Source: Methanolobus tindarius DSM 2278 (lineage in GTDB: Archaea > Halobacteriota > Methanosarcinia > Methanosarcinales > Methanosarcinaceae). From it: a DNA stretch of 64,000 bases. Of this stretch, positions 17,027-25,289 are shown piece after piece. The notes under the pieces are model-generated. The model was not told the DNA's origin and did not search any database. It was given only the letters and a program-made list of their open reading frames with translations. The DNA is taken from assembly GCF_000504205.1 (NCBI RefSeq), contig NZ_AZAJ01000001.1, positions 1,648,879-1,712,878 on the forward strand, read 5' to 3'. The position numbers and the translations under genes were made by a program. Position 1 is the stretch's first letter. Every line of letters starts with the position of its first letter.

Positions 17027-17848
17027 TTAGAGTCTTACAGGAATATTCTTTTCCTTAAGATGTTCCTTGACATCGTTGACAGTGTATTTCCCAAAGTGGA
17101 AAATACTTGCAGCGAGTGCTGCATCGGCTTTTCCTTTTGTGAATCCTTCGTACATGTGCTCAGGATTGCCAACTCCGCCGGATGCGATAATTGGAATTTC
17201 CAGTTCCTCGGAAAGCTTCTTTGTGATTGGAATGTCAAAACCGTCATAGGTTCCATCCCTGTCCATGCTGGTAAGGAGAATCTCTCCGGAACCAAGTTCC
17301 TCGACTTTCTTTGCCCACTGGACAGCATCTATTCCGGTTGGCTGCCTGCCGCCATAGATAACAACCTCATACCATGCAGGTGTGCCGTCTTCAAGTTCAA
17401 TTATTGTCTTGTCAGGATTATTTTCGACATCAAGGTTGCGTTTGCAGTCGATGGCTGTGACGATACATTGTGCACCGAATATCTCAGATGATTCCTTAAT
17501 GAGTTCCGGATTCTTCACTGCTGCTGTGTTGATGGAAACTTTGTCAGCACCTGCCCTGAGAATCTGGCGTATGTCCTCGATGGAGTTTATTCCGCCACCT
17601 ACTGTAAGTGGAATGAAAACCTCATCAGCGGTCCTTTCGATGACTTTAACCATTGTTCCTCTTCCCTCATGGGATGCGGTAATATCAAGGAATACAAGTT
17701 CATCAGCTCCTTGTTCGTTGTATCTCTTGGCGAGTTCAACAGGATCTCCTGCTTTTCTCAGGTCTACGAATTCTATTCCTTTAACAACTGTTCCGCCTTC
17801 CTCATCAAGCGTAACATCAAGACATGGTATGATCCTTTTTGTAAGCAT
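17027..17848 (-). CDS. hisF: Imidazole glycerol phosphate synthase, cyclase subunit
   Basis: HisF forms imidazole glycerol phosphate and AICAR from PRFAR using ammonia from HisH. The 273-residue TIM barrel has both catalytic aspartates (PCLDVT, Asp about 11, and VTAIDCKRN, Asp about 131) and the phosphate-binding motifs LTVGGGINS and IASGGVGN. It is slightly longer than bacterial HisF, as usual in archaea. The minus-strand order is hisF, then mazG; hisH is not in the window. Confidence 0.95.
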   Translation of the reverse strand: MLTKRIIPCLDVTLDEEGGTVVKGIEFVDLRKAGDPVELAKRYNEQGADELVFLDITASHEGRGTMVKVIERTADEVFIPLTVGGGINSIEDIRQILRAGADKVSINTAAVKNPELIKESSEIFGAQCIVTAIDCKRNLDVENNPDKTIIELEDGTPAWYEVVIYGGRQPTGIDAVQWAKKVEELGSGEILLTSMDRDGTYDGFDIPITKKLSEELEIPIIASGGVGNPEHMYEGFTKGKADAALAASIFHFGKYTVNDVKEHLKEKNIPVRL

Positions 17849-18089
17849 TATGACTTTGTCCCTTTCACTGCATTTGATTATTTGTTTCTGCCAGAAGATG
17901 GCAGAGGCTGTATTTAATAAGAAGATATCGAGTTTTTATTTAATACTTCTTGTTGTGTATTTATACCCTATAACTTAGATGGACATGAATAAATAGCATT
18001 TTCTCCTTTTATTCACGGGGCAGGTAAATTACTATAAAATGTCATACATGCTTTCAGATGCGTGATGACATAGGAACAAGGTGTATGAA

Positions 18090-18719
18090 ATGTATTTTCC
18101 CTTTACAAAAGAACAATTCATGGATATGTTTGGAAGCTACAATACGGATGTTTTTCCCTTCCAAATACTCTTCTATCTGCTTGCAGGGGTAGTGTTGTAT
18201 CTGGTTTTCAGTAAAAAAGAATACTCTGATAAGGTTATATCCGGTATACTTGCTTTCTTCTGGGTCTGGATGGGAGCTGTTTTTCATCTCCTCTATTTTG
18301 CCCCAATAAACAAGTCATCTTACCTGTTTGGTATCCTGTTCATCATTCAGGGTGTCATGTTCCTGAAATTTGGAGTTCTTGACAAAAAACTCTCCTTCAG
18401 TTTCAGTAAGGATATATGCGGATTGGTAGGACTGATAATGGTCATGTATGGATTGGTTCTCTATCCGGTGTTCGGATATTTCATCGGGCATATTTATCCG
18501 TACCAGCCAACTTTCGGTGTCCCATGCCCTACCACAATATTCACTTTTGGTCTTCTGTTGTGGACTTCTCCAAAAATACCAAAAATCATTCTTGTAGTTC
18601 CTCTGCTCTGGTCGTTCATGGGTTCCACGGCTGCCCTTGGATTTGGAATACTGGAAGATGTACTGTTACTGGTATCAGGTATAGTTGGGGTTGTTTTAAT
18701 CTGGTACAAGAATAAGTGA
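18090..18719 (+). CDS. DUF6064-family membrane protein
   Basis: A 209-residue protein with about six hydrophobic membrane segments. The N-terminus (FPFTKEQFMDMFGSYN) and the later segment around YPYQPTFGVPCPTTIFTFG match DUF6064, a family of unknown function. AAGGTG lies six nt upstream of ATG 18090, which is preferred to the in-frame GTG at 18081. It is flanked by a divergent hisF and the convergent CotH gene and appears monocistronic. Confidence 0.75.
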   Translation: MYFPFTKEQFMDMFGSYNTDVFPFQILFYLLAGVVLYLVFSKKEYSDKVISGILAFFWVWMGAVFHLLYFAPINKSSYLFGILFIIQGVMFLKFGVLDKKLSFSFSKDICGLVGLIMVMYGLVLYPVFGYFIGHIYPYQPTFGVPCPTTIFTFGLLLWTSPKIPKIILVVPLLWSFMGSTAALGFGILEDVLLLVSGIVGVVLIWYKNK

Positions 18720-18792
18720 ATGCAAAATAACCAGTGTGCAGGACATAAGCGGGAATATCAGTTGTTTGAAAATAAAAAGAATTGAAGAGAAA

Positions 18793-20385
18793 TCAATCAT
18801 CGCAGTTTTCTGCCTGTTTCTCTTCAATATAATTTCTCATGTCTTCAACTTCGGAGTCATAGGTTTCCTGATCCATAATACTATATTCTGAATTATATTC
18901 AGTAAATGTTTCTGCAATCAGGTCCAGCTTCTCAAGTAGCAGGTCATTGCAGTAGATTCCGTTTGCTATTTCCTCATAACGCTCTTTATAAAGTGCGCTG
19001 AAGTTCTCGTTTGCAAAGAACCTGTCTTTCAAGGCATTTTCAGCACTGTTTTGGCTGTTCATTTCCCCTCTTTCAACTCCTTCCCCGAGGTTACCATAAC
19101 CCTGCATTTCTCCGGGGAAGTTTCCACCAGCCATATCGCCCATATCGGGCATGTCTCCTATTTCACTCATTCTTTCAGGTCTGGTCAGATTCCCAAAATC
19201 TCCGTCTGGGGGAGTGAATTTGCTCTTGTTGTCCTGTTGCATCATGGATGCATTCATGTTCATACCTTCAGTTGGTGTGAAATTGATCATGTTCTCCATG
19301 TTCATTTCCTGCATGTCTCCCGGAGGAATACCTGTATTGTTTCCTCTGTCATCCATATTACCAAATGCACCGCCTCTTTGCATGTCACCCTGTCCCATCA
19401 TGGCACCAAAAGCAAGGTTCATATCCCACGCAAGGATCAGGAATTTTTCAGTACGCTGATCGTAATACAGGTAGTAATTACTGTTCATTCCAGAGAAAGA
19501 ATCTGAGTTCTCAACAAGGTCATTCACTGCCATCATGGTAATAAGCGCATCAATGTCAACCCAGTCACCCAGTTGTTCCTCAAATTCATCATCACTTGAT
19601 TCATCAATGAATTTCAGGAATGCAATAAAAGGTGCAAAGTCTTCTTCGTTCTTTTTTGTCTTTTGTTCGAAGTCTTCCATGTATTCTGTCTGGTCCTCAC
19701 CTTTATATGCAAATGTAACAGAATTGCCTGCTTTGTAAAGCACTCCTTCATAGTCATCGAAGTAATTTATAAGATAACTTTCATCTATATTTTCACAGAT
19801 AACATAATAGGCAGGATCAAGTTCTGAGATTTTTACACTTGCATAAGCCCATTCTGGCACTACTGCTCCGCTGATACTGTGTGTATAAAGTGCAAGCGGC
19901 TCTTCCAGGAGTGCATAACTGCTTCCTATACGAATGCACAGTTCCGTGATTCCCTGATAGCATTGACCATCAACGTACTCGTCAAATTTCACAAGGAAAG
20001 GGAGCTGCATACTATCCATCTGGTTGCTGCCTTGAAATGTGGTTTGAAGTGTTAATTGTCCTTTAAGGCGAATTCCTACATCTTCTACAGTGACACCGTC
20101 GATGGTAATGTCGGTTTTGAAATAGTCTTTCTCTCCTGTTTCTTCATAAGTTTTAAGCAGCGACTCATAGTCATCCCAGTCCATATCTACATCGATCTCG
20201 TGTATCATATTTTCACTGAAAAGATCCACATTATTTTCGATGTTGAATCTGGTCATTTTTGTCACATAACCTGAGTCTGTGGTGTAGGGGATTATCATTT
20301 CATCCCCGAAAAAATAGAGTGTGGAGGAGATAGATACGATTATCAGTATGATTATCCAGTAATTCCTCCGGAGTCTAATGTCCAT
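18793..20385 (-). CDS. CotH-kinase family exported protein with Met-rich insert
   Basis: The 530-residue protein has an N-terminal membrane anchor (about residues 8-26) and an extracytoplasmic CotH domain (about 55-330). The domain includes VGIRLKGQ and the signature FLILAWDMNLAFG, expected to bind ATP-Mg and phosphorylate protein. Residues 322-442 form a low-complexity Gly/Asp/Asn insert with 19 methionines. CotH then resumes to a helical C-terminus. It follows the DUF4956 gene by 18 nt on the same strand, a pairing common in bacteria, where a VTC-type polyphosphate polymerase gene often accompanies them; none is visible here. Confidence 0.83.
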   Translation of the reverse strand: MDIRLRRNYWIIILIIVSISSTLYFFGDEMIIPYTTDSGYVTKMTRFNIENNVDLFSENMIHEIDVDMDWDDYESLLKTYEETGEKDYFKTDITIDGVTVEDVGIRLKGQLTLQTTFQGSNQMDSMQLPFLVKFDEYVDGQCYQGITELCIRIGSSYALLEEPLALYTHSISGAVVPEWAYASVKISELDPAYYVICENIDESYLINYFDDYEGVLYKAGNSVTFAYKGEDQTEYMEDFEQKTKKNEEDFAPFIAFLKFIDESSDDEFEEQLGDWVDIDALITMMAVNDLVENSDSFSGMNSNYYLYYDQRTEKFLILAWDMNLAFGAMMGQGDMQRGGAFGNMDDRGNNTGIPPGDMQEMNMENMINFTPTEGMNMNASMMQQDNKSKFTPPDGDFGNLTRPERMSEIGDMPDMGDMAGGNFPGEMQGYGNLGEGVERGEMNSQNSAENALKDRFFANENFSALYKERYEEIANGIYCNDLLLEKLDLIAETFTEYNSEYSIMDQETYDSEVEDMRNYIEEKQAENCDD

Positions 20386-20403
20386 CTTCTCACCTCTTTG
20401 TGA

Positions 20404-21099
20404 TTAGAGGTCAGTGGTGTTGTATCCTGTAATCAGGAACACCTTCTGGTTTCCGTTCAGACTTTTGATGGATTCAATGAACTCGTGCTTGTTTATGTTT
20501 TTCTTGAGTATAACACTGTAGACAAGTTCAGTCACTGTTCCTGAGCGGACTGAATCTATTCCTATGAGATCCGCTGACTGTGTATATTTGACAAATATCT
20601 TGTCAAACAATTCCTCGAAATCAACGTTCTTGTCAAGCTGAATTTTCAGGACCTGGCTCATGGCCGGTCTTGCAAACCAATCAAATTCATACATGATAAA
20701 GATCATGGCGCCTATAACGCCGGTTGCGATGATTCCAAGCGTGTAGAATCTGGTACCCATTGCCATGCCGATTGCCATTGCAAAAAATATGAAACCGACA
20801 TCACGGGTTTCTTTTACTGCATTCCTGAAACGTATGATTGACAGTGCACCTACAAGTGAGAATGCGCGTGCAATGTTTGAGCCCACAATTAGCATGATAA
20901 CGTCTACTATCAGTCCCATCATGATGAGGGTGTGGACGTAACTCTGGGTGTAAGATGTTCCTTTGTGTGTGCGTTTGTACAGCCATCCTATAGCTGCCAA
21001 CAATATGAAACCTAAAACAAGACCCACAACAACGTCTGTGATTGTGAAGGTCCCGCTCAGGTCTTCAAAATTGAATAGACTTTCAATATCTATTGCCAT
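20404..21099 (-). CDS. DUF4956-family membrane protein
   Basis: The 231-residue protein has four hydrophobic membrane segments in the first 135 residues. The family core ARAFSLVGALSIIRFRNAVKETRDVGFIF-type region (about 78-106) is present, followed by a cytosolic ACT-like domain. DUF4956 proteins occur with CotH kinases and VTC polymerases; their molecular role is unknown. This is the first gene of the two-gene unit with CotH, and the 424-bp upstream region contains several inverted repeats. Confidence 0.83.
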   Translation of the reverse strand: MAIDIESLFNFEDLSGTFTITDVVVGLVLGFILLAAIGWLYKRTHKGTSYTQSYVHTLIMMGLIVDVIMLIVGSNIARAFSLVGALSIIRFRNAVKETRDVGFIFFAMAIGMAMGTRFYTLGIIATGVIGAMIFIMYEFDWFARPAMSQVLKIQLDKNVDFEELFDKIFVKYTQSADLIGIDSVRSGTVTELVYSVILKKNINKHEFIESIKSLNGNQKVFLITGYNTTDL

Positions 21100-21523
21100 T
21101 TAATAAACCTCAATTTTTCGGGGGAACTTATTCTCCACATCCAGCCTGTACAGTATTTGCGAACTCTAAGCTTTTTCCGGAATTTTACCCCATCAACCTT
21201 TTCCCAATATCATTGAAGATCCGGACTGTGACTGTCATAGTACAGACTTGAGATAACGTGGTCTCCTGTATCCTATCCTTACTTATCAGGAAGCATATAA
21301 TGCTCAAGTTGCTGTTTTAATTCGCATGCCTGCTCTATTGTGAGCAGATATTTCAATTTGAACCAATTGAACTTTCGGATTGGTTCCATTCCTGTTTGGA
21401 ATAGATAAATAGTAATATATATTTTGTGCTGAGGTATTTATTCTATATATCTGGTAAAATGAGCTGGATGTATTCTTTTAGTAAGAATTTAAATGAAGTT
21501 TTTCAAAAGCACCTTCCAACTCA
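21100..21523. other. Intergenic region upstream of DUF4956/CotH, no gene seen
   Basis: A 424-bp non-coding gap. It holds the promoter of the DUF4956-CotH unit and the structured segment at 21330-21402 described separately. The rest is AT-rich with no convincing open frame or RNA gene. Confidence 0.5.
21330..21402 (-). promoter_or_regulatory. Cluster of three inverted repeats
   Basis: Three hairpin-capable repeats lie within 73 bp: CTGCTC/GAGCAG (21330-21335, 21342-21347), GAACCAAT/ATTGGTTC (21360-21367, 21379-21386) and ATTCC/GGAAT (21388-21392, 21398-21402). A near-direct repeat CAATTTGAAC/CAATTGAAC overlaps the second. They sit 230-300 bp before the DUF4956 start, so could be operators or a structured long leader. 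Confidence 0.4.
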
Positions 21524-21943
21524 TCAATAGTGTGTTCTACCCATCTCTATTTCATACTCTCCACTTTCATTTTTCAGTTCAAAGAAAAAACAAGTTGAAA
21601 TTGCAGGCTGAACAGATATATAGACTTTTTTTCCTTCAGATGAGATATAATATTCGTAGTCGGATGATGAGTAAAAAATGTCTGTTTCTCTGAAAGGATT
21701 GATCCATCTTATTACAAGGCTGAGAGGTTTTCTAACTTCTATTGTTTCTCCCGGTGAAAGATCGTAATATCTCTGCCATGAATACTCTCCATTTTCACTG
21801 GAAATGCTTGTGCTAAATTCATGTGCGTATTGGTCAGTATTGGTAATGGTGTAAAATGGTTCGATTGTTGGGAAAAAGGACAAAGTTATCACCAATAGGA
21901 AACAGAGTACTATGATCACCTTAGTTATTTTGTCTTGTTTCAC
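21524..21943 (-). CDS. Membrane-anchored hypothetical protein
   Basis: The 139-residue protein has one N-terminal hydrophobic segment (IIVLCFLLVITLSFFPTI, about 9-26) acting as a signal anchor. A beta-rich extracytoplasmic part follows, with many Ser, Tyr and Glu residues. No family recognised and no catalytic motif visible. It stands alone between non-coding gaps at the edge of the AT-rich accessory stretch. Confidence 0.65.
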   Translation of the reverse strand: MKQDKITKVIIVLCFLLVITLSFFPTIEPFYTITNTDQYAHEFSTSISSENGEYSWQRYYDLSPGETIEVRKPLSLVIRWINPFRETDIFYSSSDYEYYISSEGKKVYISVQPAISTCFFFELKNESGEYEIEMGRTHY

Positions 21944-22273
21944 TTTTTCACCTTAACGCAGGATATACATTTCATTGACCCATAACATATAAAATATTAA
22001 TTGTTATTGTGTATATTTAATTGTAATGTGTGTTTTGTCTCTGACGATATTATTAGATTAATACAAGAATTAGTAATCAGAAATAAACCAGGCATGATTG
22101 AAAACATAACAAACGATACTTTGTATAGAGATTAGGTGCCAGTGTCGGTGTAAACCTCATCCCTAATCAAGAATTGTTTTAACCAGGGTTAAGGTTCCTT
22201 CTAGGTTTCAGGAGAATAAAACAGTTTAATCCGTTGGAGTAGTCAGCAGAAGGCTTTAGGAACTTTTTTCGAG
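21944..22273. other. Intergenic region, no gene seen
   Basis: A 330-bp gap. GATTAGG (22130-22136) and CCTAATC (22162-22168) form a 7-bp inverted repeat with a 25-nt spacer. TTAACC-AG-GGTTAA follows near 22190. No open frame with protein-like composition was seen. It could hold a small RNA or eroded mobile DNA, but nothing decisive is visible. Confidence 0.4.
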
Positions 22274-22930
22274 CTAGGATTGTATCATATGACTACTCGT
22301 ATTGCTTTCAAGACTACACAGGGAATTTTGACAGGTTCCGAAATTAAATCCCACAAGGAAACTTCCTATGTGATCCTTACTCTTGATGCCCAGTTTTGAT
22401 TTAATGTATTCATCAGTCAATTTAGATGGTGATGCTATCATAGCTTCAGAAACAAATGCCAGTTTTTCAACTTCAGGGCATGGTTTTGCATCGATTACTA
22501 TTTCCGGGGCCCTAAATGAATACTTAATATCTTTGAATTTTTTACGATCAATAACTATGTTTCCAAATACCCGATATTTGCCGGACTTTTTCAGCCTTTC
22601 AATTTCAGCGGCATCAGTGATGTCTTCTCCTATAACTTCTCCCCGATGGACAATTTTCAAGTTATTTTCAGGCCATTCGTAATCCCGGTTTGTTATGAAA
22701 GATATCAAAAAGTCTGATCCAAGAGCCTGTTTCATGCCTACGTTGTTCTTTATACCAAAACAACATGAACTATTCTGCTCATCTTTTTCCTCAAGTCCAA
22801 TGATCTCTTTTCTATCATATTCAGTAATCAAAAGCGCTTTTTCGATACCTTTTTTGTTGTAGATGGCAGAAATGGCTTTTTCGACAACATCTTGCTTTGA
22901 AAATTGTATCCCACTGTCAAATATATTCAT
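22274..22930 (-). CDS. Hypothetical protein
   Basis: A 218-residue soluble protein with no recognised family. The first half reads as an alpha/beta fold (KALLITEYDRKEIIGLEE; DFLISFITNRDYEW; LKIVHRGEVIGEDI). The second half is basic, and the tail (GTCQNSLCSLESNTSSHM) is low in structure. Cysteines occur as a CC pair and two near the end, without a standard metal motif. It lies beside the IS-split hydrolase gene but is separated by 520 bp of non-coding DNA. Confidence 0.65.
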   Translation of the reverse strand: MNIFDSGIQFSKQDVVEKAISAIYNKKGIEKALLITEYDRKEIIGLEEKDEQNSSCCFGIKNNVGMKQALGSDFLISFITNRDYEWPENNLKIVHRGEVIGEDITDAAEIERLKKSGKYRVFGNIVIDRKKFKDIKYSFRAPEIVIDAKPCPEVEKLAFVSEAMIASPSKLTDEYIKSKLGIKSKDHIGSFLVGFNFGTCQNSLCSLESNTSSHMIQS

Positions 22931-23349
22931 TTTCCCACCAAGTCAAGTAAAGTTGTTTTGATGATGAATGTTTAGTATTGGATATAAATATATTGGATAT
23001 GCATAATGTGTCTATGTAAATTGGGTAATGACACAGGTGTTTACAAGTTTACTTGTTCAGTGGTTGGATAAACTCACGTAAGCCTGTAGGGGGAAAGTGA
23101 TTCTTTGAGTATATTTTTTGAAAATACAGTCGTCTTTCTTTTTCTTACGTATATGATTACGGCAAACATTCCTTTCATTTCAGATTTATGGGCGCTGGGC
23201 TGAAAATGTCAACACTGGAGATTACGTTTCTTCAGAGAACAAAGAACTCTTGAAATCTCTATTAATTAATAGAAACGTTGAAAGAAGCTGTGAATAATTA
23301 TATCATATATACTCTTTTATTTATGGTGATGTCTACTAATTAAATTTTC

Positions 23350-23371
23350 ATTTATGAAGTACTTCATAAAT
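23350..23371. promoter_or_regulatory. Perfect 22-bp palindrome
   Basis: The half-site ATTTATGAAGT is followed without spacer by its exact inverted copy. Perfect symmetry with no loop favours a protein-binding site over an RNA hairpin. It lies 420 bp upstream of the hypothetical gene starting at 22930. Confidence 0.5.
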
Positions 23372-23413
23372 TACTCTTATTAATACTCTCAGCCTTTCTT
23401 TTAATTAAAATAG

Positions 23414-23439
23414 TACAGGTCCCTTATGAGGGACACTGT
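23414..23439 (-). terminator. Terminator hairpin after the Ntn-hydrolase / small-gene unit
   Basis: GTCCCT (23419-23424), loop TATG, AGGGAC (23429-23434); with one bulged base the stem extends by four more pairs (ACAG/CTGT). It lies about 16 nt after the stop of the 50-codon minus-strand gene and is followed on that strand by a T/A-rich run, consistent with termination of that transcript. Confidence 0.6.
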
Positions 23440-23454
23440 TACTAATGCCAGTTA

Positions 23455-23607
23455 TCAAACATTTTTCATCAATTTCTGAGCAACAGCTTCACCTGCTTCT
23501 TTTGGTTTATCCAATAATTGCTCAAAATGTCTTTTTTCGTATGACTTCGGGAAATAATTTCTTTCAATTTCTGATAATGTCCTATAGTTTCTTTTATTCT
23601 TTGCCAT
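23455..23607 (-). CDS. Small basic protein, partner of the Ntn-hydrolase gene
   Basis: A 50-residue basic protein with no recognised family. It begins MAKNKRNYRTLSEIERNYF and is predicted mainly helical, rich in Lys, Arg and Glu. The ATG at 23607 is preceded by a strong GGAGG with 8-nt spacing. The start overlaps the last 14 nt of the Ntn-hydrolase gene, so the two were translationally coupled. A terminator hairpin directly after its stop supports its status as the last gene of the unit. With the insertion upstream, its expression is probably reduced or depends on a new promoter. Confidence 0.65.
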   Translation of the reverse strand: MAKNKRNYRTLSEIERNYFPKSYEKRHFEQLLDKPKEAGEAVAQKLMKNV

Positions 23608-23999
23608 TTTCTTTCCCTCCATTGTATTTATTGATGAAGTATTTTGGATTTAATTCTGATTTAAAGTAATGTTTCCTCTTTATCCAGATGAAACCATCAC
23701 CTTTCGAAATAACAACAACATCTATGGGTCCACCCACAGTTTCTGCATCGAATGAAATTTTTCTTTTAAATGAAGTCAGGTTCACAAGAGACTCTGCCAT
23801 TGAAGCAAGTTCATCTTTAGGTAACACAGAAACAACATTTGTTATAGGACTCACATAATGTTCCTGTTGTATTCCATTTAAACTGGAGACAAATCCCCCT
23901 ATTATTTTTTCAACATGATTATTTAGTTCTTCCCGGTATTTATCTGTTTCAGAAGTATGCTGCTTTTTCTCTATAATAGTTTCTGTGAAATCTTTTAGA

Positions 24000-24007
24000 G
24001 AATTATC
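24000..24007. repeat. 8-bp target-site duplication, left copy
   Basis: GAATTATC directly left of the element; the identical octamer flanks the right end at 25282-25289. Eight bp is the usual duplication size for ISL3-family insertion. Confidence 0.9.
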
Positions 24008-24033
24008 GGATCTCCTCAAGATTGAGTGGGTAA
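24008..24033. repeat. Left terminal inverted repeat of the IS
   Basis: Begins GGATCTCCTCAAG and ends GTGGGTAA. Compared with the inverted right end, 20 of 26 positions match. Confidence 0.88.
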
Positions 24034-24064
24034 TTTAATATTCTGTTCATCCAATCCATATTGG

Positions 24065-25273
24065 ATGGACGATAAACTCTTGATTCAAATGGCTCTGGGA
24101 ATAACCCCTCCATGGTATGTGAAAGACATTGATCTTAATGTTTCTAAGAAAAGAATGGATATTTATCTAGATTTTACCAAGGGAACGAAGTTCCCTTGCC
24201 CAGTTTGCAACAAACTGTGTGATCTCCATGATACCAAAGAAAAAGTATGGAGACACCTTGATTTCTTCCATCATGAAACATACATTCATGCACGAGTTCC
24301 CCGAACAAAGTGTGATGGAGATGATGTAAAACTTGTTGAAGTTCCATGGACAAGACAAAATACTGGATTTACATTATTTTTCGAAGCACTAATCGTTGCA
24401 ATGTCCAAAGAAATGAGTGTTTCTTCAATTGCTGAATTGATCAATATTCATGAAAATTCTGTATGGATAATTCTAGCTCATTATGTTGAAGAAGCCAGAG
24501 CAAAGATGGATCTCTCTGAGTTAGATACTATTGGAGTAGATGAAATATCTGTCAAAAAAGGTCACAGCTATGTGACCTTGTTCTATGATCTACATCAATC
24601 AAGAGTAATTCATATTGAAAATGGAAAGAAAAGAAGTGTTTTCAAGAACTTCAGGGAAGTTCTTTCCAGAAAAATAGACCCTGATAATATCAAGTATATT
24701 TCAATGGACATGTATCCTGCTTTTAGGGGTGGAGCAAGGGAATATTTCCCAAATGCTAAGATCGTTTACGATAAGTTCCATATTGTCAAAATGATGAATG
24801 ATGCAATTGATAAGGTTCGAAGAAAGGAGTATCAAACAAATAAAGATCTGGGTAAAACGAGATTCATGTGGTTGAAAAATCCTGAAAATCTATCGGATAG
24901 GGAAATAGCTAAGATTCGATCAATCAAAGATTTGGATACTAAAACAGCAAAAGCTTACAGATTTAAGCTTGGACTTCAACGTCTGTGGGATATAAAAAAT
25001 ATAGAGGTAGCGAGGGAATATCTTGACAAATGGCATTATTGGGGAACACATAGCAACATCAAGGAAATTATCACATTGGCCAAGATGATTAAAAGAAATT
25101 CTCATGGGATATTGGAATCAATCAAACAAGGTATCAGCAACGGTGTTGTTGAAGGATTGAACAACAAAATTAAAACTGCTTTTAAGAGATCATATGGATT
25201 GAAGACTGAGAAGTGTAGGAATACAATGATATTCTTGATGGCGGGTAAACTTCGTTTACCCACACGATGTTAA
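24065..25273 (+). CDS. ISL3-family transposase
   Basis: A 402-residue DDE transposase. The N-terminus has a zinc-finger-like CPVCNKLCDLHD, then a helix-turn-helix (VSSIAELINIHENSVWIIL). The DDE catalytic set is visible in GVDEISVKKGHSYVT, YISMDMYPAFRGGAREYFP and NGVVEGLNNKIKTAFKRSYG. ATG 24065 is chosen because the in-frame GTG at 24026 lies inside the terminal repeat. The ATG is buried in a perfect hairpin, CATCCAAT-CCAT-ATTGGATG (24048-24067), which could limit expression. The stop codon lies inside the right repeat. Confidence 0.93.
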   Translation: MDDKLLIQMALGITPPWYVKDIDLNVSKKRMDIYLDFTKGTKFPCPVCNKLCDLHDTKEKVWRHLDFFHHETYIHARVPRTKCDGDDVKLVEVPWTRQNTGFTLFFEALIVAMSKEMSVSSIAELINIHENSVWIILAHYVEEARAKMDLSELDTIGVDEISVKKGHSYVTLFYDLHQSRVIHIENGKKRSVFKNFREVLSRKIDPDNIKYISMDMYPAFRGGAREYFPNAKIVYDKFHIVKMMNDAIDKVRRKEYQTNKDLGKTRFMWLKNPENLSDREIAKIRSIKDLDTKTAKAYRFKLGLQRLWDIKNIEVAREYLDKWHYWGTHSNIKEIITLAKMIKRNSHGILESIKQGISNGVVEGLNNKIKTAFKRSYGLKTEKCRNTMIFLMAGKLRLPTRC

Positions 25274-25281
25274 AGAGAACC
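25256..25281. repeat. Right terminal inverted repeat of the IS
   Basis: Its reverse complement begins GGTTCTCTTTAAC and ends GTGGGTAA, matching the left end at 20 of 26 positions. It contains the transposase stop codon. Confidence 0.88.
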
Positions 25282-25289
25282 GAATTATC
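25282..25289. repeat. 8-bp target-site duplication, right copy
   Basis: GAATTATC, identical to 24000-24007. Deleting one copy plus the element restores the host reading frame. Confidence 0.9.

Larger units (their letters stand above)
22931..23454. other. Large AT-rich non-coding region with several palindromes
   Basis: A 524-bp gap between a hypothetical gene and the small gene at 23455. It contains a perfect 22-bp palindrome (23350-23371). A 55-nt arrangement has arms ACGTTTCT (23224-23231) and AGAAACGT (23271-23278), with the inner palindrome TCTATTAATTAATAGA near 23259-23274. A terminator hairpin lies at 23414-23439. No coding frame was found. A structured RNA in about 23200-23380 is possible but unproven. 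Confidence 0.45.
24008..25281 (+). mobile_element. ISL3-family insertion sequence, complete, 1,274 bp
   Basis: Complete element with 26-bp imperfect terminal repeats (20 of 26 identical, both starting GG) and an 8-bp target duplication. It carries one transposase gene filling almost its entire length. The reading frame is intact and the duplication is perfect, which suggests a recent and possibly still mobile insertion. Near the right end GGGTAAAC-TTC-GTTTACCC (25243-25261) makes a subterminal hairpin. The element is oriented opposite to the split host gene. Confidence 0.92.

Noticed and set aside
23445-23669. Plus-strand frame of 74 codons after the terminator hairpin
   Set aside because: It is antisense to the 50-codon gene and the hydrolase C-terminus, which have a better ribosome site and composition.
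24026-24028. GTG as the transposase start
   Set aside because: It falls within the left terminal repeat, and the same GTGGGTAA occurs in the right repeat, so it is a terminal sequence and not a start.
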